A stretch of 28,155 nucleotides of DNA from CAJWLW01 sp963580095 (GTDB taxonomy: Bacteria > Verrucomicrobiota > Lentisphaeria > JABSQK01 > CAJWLW01). The DNA lies in contig CAUZJQ010000018.1 of NCBI GenBank assembly GCA_963580095.1, positions 1 through 28,155 of the forward strand. Reading direction: 5' to 3'. The notes beneath the pieces are model-generated. The model ran no database searches. It was given only the letters and a program-made list of their open reading frames with translations, and had not been told where the DNA came from. The translations under genes and the position numbers were made by a program. Positions 22,408 through 28,155 of this stretch are shown one piece after another. Position 1 is the first letter of the stretch; every line of letters starts with the position of its first letter.

Positions 22408-24984
22408 ATGAAAAAATCACTGATTTCACGATGGGCCATCATAATTGTGATCATCGCAGTGTGGGCCGCATCGATCTTTCCATACCGCGACCAGCCGTTT
22501 CTCGAAGTGATGCGGGACACCGCCCAGCCATCGCTTATCGATAACCGCTTCGAGACACTGCTGAAGGATGCGGCGGCGGAAATTGAAGCGTCGAGGGACG
22601 AGAGCGGTAACACGTCCCTACCTGCCCGCGATGTTGTCAAGCGCCTGGCGAGCAAGGCCGAACCGCCGATCATCCTGTCCGACTACATCCAGATCTACGA
22701 GCAGCAAGGTGCTTCGAACAAGACAGTATTGCAGTTCATCAGCCGCAAGGCTTCCGGCAAACTGAAGAAAGGCATCGACCTGGCCGGCGGCACGGAATTC
22801 GTTATCGGCTTCGAGAACTTGCCGGAATCGGAAGAACGTACCGCGGTGGCGGTGCGTGATGAGATCGTCGAAATCATCCGCAACCGTATCGACCGTGTCG
22901 GCGTGACTGAGCCGGTGATCAAGCCAATCGGCGAGCGTACGATTTCCGTCACGGTCCCCGCGGTCAAGCCGGCGGAAGTGGCCGAGTACCGTAAGCTGCT
23001 GACCCGTGTCGCGAAACTGGAGTTCCGCCTGGTCCATGCGCAGAATCTTGAGCTGATAGAGAACTACGGCAACTCCGATTTCGTCGTGCCTGCCGGTTTC
23101 AAGTTGATGGACATGATCACGGAAGAAAACAACCAGGAAACCGTCACAAAACTGCTGATCAGTCGCGAGAAGACCGGCGTCAGCGGCACCGACCTGAACA
23201 CTGCGGAGCCGACGATCGATCAGTTCGGACAGTTTAAGGTCAACTTGGCTTTTGACGCGACGGGCAGTGTCGCCTTCTGCGAGCTGACGACCGACAATGT
23301 CGGCCGTCTGCTGGCCATTGTGCTGGACGGCACCGTATTCAGCGCGCCGGTGCTGAACGAACCGATCTGCGGCGGCCGCGCTGAAATCAGCGGCAGTTTC
23401 ACAGCCGACGAAGCCAAGCAGCTCGCGGTCGTACTTCAGTGTGGCAACCTGCCGGTCGACATTGACCTCCAAGGCGAGTTCACCACGTCGGCAACACTCG
23501 GTGCCGACTCGGTCAAGAGCGGTACCAGCGCAGCGCTCTGGGGTTTGCTTTTTGTCTTCGTCTTCATGGTTATCTACTACTTCTTCGCCGGTATTATTGC
23601 GGACATCGCGCTGGCAGCCAACATCGTCCTGGTGCTCGGCACGCTGACGATCGCCGGTGCCACGATCACCCTGCCGGGTATCGCCGGCATCGTGCTGACT
23701 ATCGGTATGGCAGTGGATGCCAATGTGCTGATCTTTGAGCGTATCCGTGAGGAGTTGATCAACAACAAGTCGGTCGGCAATGCAGTGCGCCTCGGCTATG
23801 AACGCGCCTTCTCGACAATTTTCGACGCCAACATCACGACGCTGTTGACAGCGATTATCCTGTACAACTTCGGTACCGGTCCGGTCCGTGGGTTCGCCGT
23901 CACTCTGGCAATTGGTATCGTGGCCAGTCTCTTCACTGCGTTGTTCGTGACGCGCGCCATTTTCGATCTGATGCTCCACAATAAGTGGATCAGTGACGTC
24001 AAGATGGTACGCCTGCTGAGCAAGACCGATATCGATTTCGTCGGCATGCGCCGTCTCGCGGCTATCGTGTCGGCCATCCTGCTGCTGGTCTCGATCGCGG
24101 TCTTCATAGGTCGCGGTGCCGACAAGTACAGTGTCGATTTCACCGGCGGCATGGAGATCTCCTACAAATACGAGAAACAGATTCCCGCGGCCCAATTACG
24201 CTCGGCGCTGGAGGAGGATTTCAACAACGCCCGAGTCAGTTACAAGGCATCGATGACAGATGGCGGTCTGCTCGAGGTCGTGGTGCCGGAGGCCTCTGAA
24301 CGGACGAATAGCGAGTCCAGCGAATCGATGGATCGCGACAACATTGTAACCGCCGTCATCAACAAGAATTTTCCGGATGCCAAGGTAGAGCATGTCGGGA
24401 CCAAGCAGATCGGGTCGCTGGTCGGCGCGAAGTTCCGGCAGCAGGCGATCATTGCGATGTTCGCGGCGATTATCGGAATCGTTCTGTACATTTCCTTCCG
24501 ATTCGAATTCGGGTACGCCCTCGGCGCGGTGGCGGCTTTGACGCATGACGTCATGATCGGTGTGGGCATCTTCCTGTTGAGCGGCCGGCAATTATCGTTA
24601 CCGGTCATTGCAGCGCTGCTGACGATCATCGGTTACTCGCTCAACGATACGATCGTGGTGTTCGATCGAATCCGCGAGAACCTTGACCTGAAGAAGGGCA
24701 AGTTCCTGGACATCGTCAATGTGAGCCTGAACAACACCCTCAGTCGTACGTTACTGACCTCGGTGACAACCGGTATCGTAGTGCTGATGCTACTCTTCTT
24801 CGGCGGCGGCGCAATCAACGATTTCGCGCTGATCATGGCTACCGGTGTCATTGTCGGTACGTACTCGTCACTCTTCGTAGCCACCCCGGTGATGATCCTC
24901 TACCACAACTGGTCCATCAAACGCACCGCGGCGGCAGCGGCGGCGGCGGCCAGTTCAAAGCCGGAAGTGGCCACCTCGGCTTAA
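22408..24984 (+). CDS. secDF: Fused protein-export membrane protein SecDF
   Basis: The 858-residue protein carries SecD and SecF in one chain. The first membrane helix (about 8-25) is followed by the SecD motif GIDLAGGTEFVIGF (about 122-135). A periplasmic P1-like domain comes next, then five SecD helices (about 370-540) with GIVLTIGMAVDANVLIFERI. The SecF half starts near 550 with a further helix and the motif DFTGG (577-581). Its periplasmic domain and membrane helices include YSLNDTIVVFDRIREN (about 745-760). SecDF uses the proton gradient to pull pre-proteins through SecYEG. The ATG at 22408 was chosen because GGGAG (22395-22399) is well placed; a GTG one codon upstream is possible. An Ala-rich tail (residues about 839-850) is a low-complexity end. 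Confidence 0.96.
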   Translation: MKKSLISRWAIIIVIIAVWAASIFPYRDQPFLEVMRDTAQPSLIDNRFETLLKDAAAEIEASRDESGNTSLPARDVVKRLASKAEPPIILSDYIQIYEQQGASNKTVLQFISRKASGKLKKGIDLAGGTEFVIGFENLPESEERTAVAVRDEIVEIIRNRIDRVGVTEPVIKPIGERTISVTVPAVKPAEVAEYRKLLTRVAKLEFRLVHAQNLELIENYGNSDFVVPAGFKLMDMITEENNQETVTKLLISREKTGVSGTDLNTAEPTIDQFGQFKVNLAFDATGSVAFCELTTDNVGRLLAIVLDGTVFSAPVLNEPICGGRAEISGSFTADEAKQLAVVLQCGNLPVDIDLQGEFTTSATLGADSVKSGTSAALWGLLFVFVFMVIYYFFAGIIADIALAANIVLVLGTLTIAGATITLPGIAGIVLTIGMAVDANVLIFERIREELINNKSVGNAVRLGYERAFSTIFDANITTLLTAIILYNFGTGPVRGFAVTLAIGIVASLFTALFVTRAIFDLMLHNKWISDVKMVRLLSKTDIDFVGMRRLAAIVSAILLLVSIAVFIGRGADKYSVDFTGGMEISYKYEKQIPAAQLRSALEEDFNNARVSYKASMTDGGLLEVVVPEASERTNSESSESMDRDNIVTAVINKNFPDAKVEHVGTKQIGSLVGAKFRQQAIIAMFAAIIGIVLYISFRFEFGYALGAVAALTHDVMIGVGIFLLSGRQLSLPVIAALLTIIGYSLNDTIVVFDRIRENLDLKKGKFLDIVNVSLNNTLSRTLLTSVTTGIVVLMLLFFGGGAINDFALIMATGVIVGTYSSLFVATPVMILYHNWSIKRTAAAAAAAASSKPEVATSA

Positions 24985-25052
24985 CGTGTGCAAGGGCGAT
25001 GTGATGGTCTGCCGCCGGCACCCTCGCCTGAAACCTTCGCACTGGCAGTTGA

Positions 25053-25952
25053 ATGGCGAATCGCCCGGCCCAATACATCGACCCCGCGGTCCTCGCCAAG
25101 GTCGAGAATTATGCCCTCCTAGCCCGCACGATCATCGAGGGGTTCGTCGCCGGCCTGCACCGCAGCCTGTACCACGGCTTCGGCAGTGAGTTCGTTCAGT
25201 ACCGGAACTATTCCGAAGGCGACGACCTCAAATACGTCGACTGGAAAGTCTTCGCGCGGCACGACAAGTATCAGATGAAGGTTTTCCAGGAGGAGACCAA
25301 TACCAACTGCTACATTGTGCTCGACGTCAGTGCCTCGATGGAATACACCGGCACCCACGGTATCAGCAAGCTGCACTATGCCAAGATCGTTGCCGCCTGC
25401 ATCGCCTACCTGGTCAATCGCCAGGGCGACAATGTCGGCTTCTACGCCTACAGCGACAAAGTACACGCCGGAGTTCCGCCCGGTCATCGCAGCGGCCAGG
25501 TACACCAGATCTGTACCGAACTCTCCCGACTCAAAGCCGGCGGCGGTTGTAACCATGCCGGCGTGCTCAACTATCTGGGTGAATCGTTCAACCGCCGCGG
25601 TATCGTCGTGATGATCAGTGATTTTCTCGACACCGACACCGACATGCTCAAGGGCCTGCGCCATTTCCGCTTTGCCCACCATGACTGCATTCTTTTCCAG
25701 GTGCTGGATGATGACGAGCTCGACTTCGACTTCAAGAGCACGATGCGTTTTGTCGACAGCGAGACGGGCGCCGAAATCACCACCAGCCCGGACATCGTGC
25801 GCCGCGAATATCTCGAACGTTTCGGCCGCGAACTCGAAGAGCTGCAGCTATTCTGCAGTCGCAGCAACATCGACTACCATCAGTTGCGCAGTTCGCAACC
25901 GCTGGCAGCCAGCCTGGCCGCCTATCTGAACCGTCGGGAGAAATTTCGCTGA
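25053..25952 (+). CDS. DUF58 domain protein (vWA-like)
   Basis: The protein has 299 residues with no signal peptide. The family hallmark GFGSEFVQYRNYSEGDDLKY leads into VDWKVFARHDKYQMKVFQEE. The vWA-like metal site is LDVSASMEY, fitting the D-x-S-x-S MIDAS pattern. DUF58 proteins usually sit in operons with a MoxR-type AAA ATPase and BatA/BatB-like vWA membrane proteins, and act in assembly or maturation at the inner membrane. Here the BatA-like gene follows at once, its ATG sharing a base with this gene's TGA. No MoxR gene is in view. The start was taken at MANRPAQYIDPAVL. The gene is 68 bases after secDF. Confidence 0.93.
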   Translation: MANRPAQYIDPAVLAKVENYALLARTIIEGFVAGLHRSLYHGFGSEFVQYRNYSEGDDLKYVDWKVFARHDKYQMKVFQEETNTNCYIVLDVSASMEYTGTHGISKLHYAKIVAACIAYLVNRQGDNVGFYAYSDKVHAGVPPGHRSGQVHQICTELSRLKAGGGCNHAGVLNYLGESFNRRGIVVMISDFLDTDTDMLKGLRHFRFAHHDCILFQVLDDDELDFDFKSTMRFVDSETGAEITTSPDIVRREYLERFGRELEELQLFCSRSNIDYHQLRSSQPLAASLAAYLNRREKFR

Positions 25953-27925
25953 TGAGTCTCCTAGCGCCACTGTTCCTCGCCGGCCTCGCCGCCCTGGCAG
26001 TGCCGATCATTCTGCACCTCATGCATCGCGAAGTGCCGCGACGCGTTATTTTTCCGACCATCCGGCATATTCTCAAGGGCCAGCAGTTTCAGTCCGGCCG
26101 TCGCGGCCTGCGAGATTTCTGGACGCTTCTGGCGCGACTCGCCATCCTCGCGCTCATCGTGTTGCTTTTCACGCGGCCCATTTGGGAGAAGCAGAAAACA
26201 GCTGTGTCGGGCGCCGGCAAGGAAATCGTCCTTTTCTATGATCTGTCGGCGAGCATGAACGCAGTCGATTTTGAATCGTTCGCAGTCAAGAAGACGCGGG
26301 AAATCATCGGGGCCGAGCCGAAGGCGAACTTCGCAATGCTGGCATCGTCTGATCATATCATCGATCGCGCCGACCTGGGCACACCGGCCGGCGAGGTGTT
26401 GGCGAAGGTGAAGGCGCTACGGCCCGGGGTCGTAGCGGGCAATCACTCGTCCGCGCTCAGTGCCATCGACGGATTGTTTTCTGAAGCGCCCGGCGTCCGG
26501 CGCCTCATCTATCTGTTTACCGATCTGCAGCAGCAGGACTGGGCGCCGGCGTCGCTGCCGCAGGTGTCAGCCCAGGCCGACCTAGAGATCGTCAATCCCC
26601 ATGAAAAAGTGCCGCCAAATGTCGCTATCCTCGACGTTTATCCCGAGCATTTCATGCGGGCCCAGAAGCGGCGGATCCGCGCCACCGTGCAGATACGCAA
26701 CTACTCGCTGCAGCCTATGCAGGCAAAGCTCTCGATCACAGCCGGTACGACGACGTCGATCGATGTCCGACTGCGAGGTGAGTATTCGGAGATGCATGTC
26801 ATCGATCTCGAGGACCCCGCGACCAACGAAGCCGTCGTCGAAATTGCCAGCCTCGAGGGCTACCAGCTCGACAACGCCTGGCACATCTGGATCGGACCGC
26901 GGCCACCAACGCAAGTTGCGGTGATCCTCGACGAGGGGCCGACGCGCCAAAAACAGATCGAAGCGTTGTTTCTGCGCAGCGCTCTCACGGTCAACACCCC
27001 GGGCCTGCCGGCTACCGAAGTCGATGTCAGCGGGCCCGACCTGTTTTGGAGCGAGGACGTTAATCGCTACAAGGCAATTTTTCTACTCGACTCGGTGCAG
27101 GCGCTGGGTGAAGTCGAGATGGAGGCGCTACAGACATACCTCAGAGACGGCGGTACGGTCGTCTATGTCGCCGGCCGGCGCAGCGCCGACAATCTGGCGA
27201 AGCTCAATCATTGGGGCATCACAGAGAACCACTTTCTGGGTATTCTCGGGCAATCCGATCAACTCTCCGCGTACAGCCTTGATTACATGGCGCGGGGCAG
27301 CTCGGTGACACGCGTGTTCGAAGAGGATAGCAGCGATCTGCTGCTGTTCCCGATCTACAAAGTCGCCAAACTGGAAGCAGCGGAGAATGCAACGGTCCTG
27401 CTGGGAATCAACGAAGCAACGCCCCTACTCATCCAGGAGGATGTCGGGCGCGGTGTCTGTTTCACGCTGGCCATCAATCTCGGTCATCTATGGAGCGAGT
27501 TTCCCACGTCGTACTCCTTCCTGCCACTGCTCGATCAGATCGTGCAGTACCAGCCGAGCGACGAGAAGAAACGCGGCGTCCTGGTCGCTGATGTCGGCCA
27601 GGACTACACCGCCACCGCTGCTGCCGCCAGTCTGGAGGTCACGGAAATCCTTGCCGAACCAGGCGTGCACATGATTGACGGCACTCCACTGGAGCTCAAC
27701 TACACGCGCCTCGAATCGGACCCGCGTGCTGTCGAGAGTCTCGAGGTGTACGCCCAGCTTCTTAAATCCAGAAGCCCGGGCCTCACGGACGCCGGCAAGA
27801 GACCGTCCAGAAACCTGACCGATCTGCGGTACGCCGTCGCCATCGCGCTGGCTGCATTCCTGTTCATCGAACTGCTGTTCGCGAACTTCCGACGGAGCCG
27901 CAAGACCGCACCGGCAGAAGAATAA
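25952..27925 (+). CDS. BatA-type N-terminal membrane domain / vWA protein
   Basis: The protein has 657 residues. The N-terminal BatA domain begins MSLLAPLFLAGLAALAVPII, continues HLMHREVPRRVIFP, and has a second membrane helix at about 58-72 (LARLAILALIVLLFTRP). A vWA domain follows with FYDLSASMN, matching D-x-S-x-S. The middle part is beta-rich (about 230-310). A glutamine-amidotransferase-like region lies around AIFLLDSVQALGEVEMEALQ and YLRDGGTVVYVAGRR. One C-terminal helix (VAIALAAFLFIELLFANF) precedes a short basic tail. Most of the chain is therefore on one side of the membrane, held by helices at both ends. Start and stop (TGATG) overlap the DUF58 gene, so translation is coupled. It presumably partners the DUF58 protein and a MoxR ATPase located elsewhere. 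Confidence 0.9.
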   Translation: MSLLAPLFLAGLAALAVPIILHLMHREVPRRVIFPTIRHILKGQQFQSGRRGLRDFWTLLARLAILALIVLLFTRPIWEKQKTAVSGAGKEIVLFYDLSASMNAVDFESFAVKKTREIIGAEPKANFAMLASSDHIIDRADLGTPAGEVLAKVKALRPGVVAGNHSSALSAIDGLFSEAPGVRRLIYLFTDLQQQDWAPASLPQVSAQADLEIVNPHEKVPPNVAILDVYPEHFMRAQKRRIRATVQIRNYSLQPMQAKLSITAGTTTSIDVRLRGEYSEMHVIDLEDPATNEAVVEIASLEGYQLDNAWHIWIGPRPPTQVAVILDEGPTRQKQIEALFLRSALTVNTPGLPATEVDVSGPDLFWSEDVNRYKAIFLLDSVQALGEVEMEALQTYLRDGGTVVYVAGRRSADNLAKLNHWGITENHFLGILGQSDQLSAYSLDYMARGSSVTRVFEEDSSDLLLFPIYKVAKLEAAENATVLLGINEATPLLIQEDVGRGVCFTLAINLGHLWSEFPTSYSFLPLLDQIVQYQPSDEKKRGVLVADVGQDYTATAAAASLEVTEILAEPGVHMIDGTPLELNYTRLESDPRAVESLEVYAQLLKSRSPGLTDAGKRPSRNLTDLRYAVAIALAAFLFIELLFANFRRSRKTAPAEE

Positions 27926-27936
27926 AAGAACGTTCA

Positions 27937-28155
27937 GTGACGAATAACGTGCAGCAAGCCACGCGAATAGAGAGTTTCATGGACTGGTTCGCCGACCGCC
28001 GCGAGGCGTTCGATGGGCTACTGATTGACATCGCACAATTGGAACAACGAACGGGACTGCCGCTGGCAGCGCAGCCGGAGCGTATCCTGACGCTCGGTGA
28101 TTCGCTCAAGTCCGATATCCGCGGTGCCAATCGCCTCGGGCTCACGTCCGCCCTG
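27937..28155 (+). pseudogene. HAD-superfamily phosphatase-like gene lacking its catalytic core, 3' end outside window
   Basis: The frame opens with GTG 11 bases after the BatA-like gene (an ATG at 27979 is an alternative) and runs off the window. The first part, RIESFMDWFADRREAFDGLL followed by IDI, resembles the start of HAD-IIA phosphatases, which would continue with the D-x-x-G nucleophile motif. Instead the chain goes straight to AQLEQRTGLPLAAQPERILT and then GDSLKSDIRGANRLGLTSAL. The latter is the motif IV region normally found near the C-terminus. Around 150-200 central residues seem to be missing without loss of frame. It may be a decayed gene, a shortened protein with another use, or an assembly gap. 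The HAD relationship is convincing for the second half and suggestive for the first. Confidence 0.55.

Noticed and set aside
22618..24195. A 525-codon open frame on the minus strand opposite secDF
   Set aside because: It is an antisense shadow of secDF, very rich in Asp/Gln/Arg/His and without family motifs.
1..28155. CRISPR arrays, transposases, rRNA genes
   Set aside because: No regularly spaced repeats, transposase motifs or rRNA signatures were seen on either strand.

Overview
The window is a compact bacterial chromosomal segment. Genes are close together or overlapping, GC is fairly high, and there are three tRNA genes with encoded CCA ends and several housekeeping genes (typA, bioF, xer recombinase, yajC, secDF). 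No phage, IS element or CRISPR array is visible. A single fused SecDF protein, a DUF58 / BatA-type vWA pair, PilT/PilU-type pilus ATPases, a UxaE-type tagaturonate epimerase and a Gfo/Idh/MocA oxidoreductase together suggest a Gram-negative, sugar-acid-using bacterium, perhaps in or near the PVC group (Planctomycetota / Verrucomicrobiota / Lentisphaerota). That placement is an inference from gene content, not from a marker phylogeny.

Layout. 1-3.3 kb: the 3' part of a sugar nucleotidyltransferase, then an unusually long altronate-dehydratase-like protein whose C-terminus repeats the UxaA core and carries the Cys motifs the first copy has lost. 3.3-4.7 kb: a convergent MFS transporter, with a structured repeat between it and the dehydratase. 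4.7-6.1 kb: a DUF547 protein and a SHOCT-DUF4870 membrane protein. 6.1-6.3 kb: tRNA-Phe and tRNA-Arg on the minus strand. 6.4-9.3 kb: a pilus-motility cassette in which two colinear PilT/PilU-like ATPases flank a small stand-alone cyclic-nucleotide-binding-fold protein. 9.4-13.3 kb: typA, an overlapping bioF and an unrecognised protein. 13.3-15.6 kb (minus): tagaturonate epimerase and a Gfo/Idh oxidoreductase. 15.7-16.9 kb: the wreck of an aldo/keto reductase running into a XerC/D recombinase. 17.1-20.0 kb (minus): three overlapping alpha/beta-hydrolase genes; the outer two resemble the paired hydrolases of exosortase/exopolysaccharide loci and the middle one is secreted. 20.1-20.2 kb: tRNA-Ala with a clear terminator. 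20.3-21.6 kb (minus): a secreted alpha/alpha-toroid-like protein. 22.0-28.2 kb: yajC-secDF, then DUF58 and BatA/vWA genes, ending in a HAD-phosphatase-like gene whose visible part lacks the catalytic core.

How they work together. UxaE, the Gfo/Idh oxidoreductase and the UxaA-like dehydratase could form a hexuronate route (tagaturonate/fructuronate to altronate/mannonate to 2-keto-3-deoxygluconate), split between two sites 10 kb apart. YajC-SecDF assist Sec export. DUF58 and BatA proteins usually work with a MoxR ATPase, which is not in view. The most unusual elements are the pilT-cNBD-pilT cassette, the UxaA fusion with complementary Cys motifs, the hydrolase trio with non-serine nucleophile elbows, and two genes with large internal deletions.
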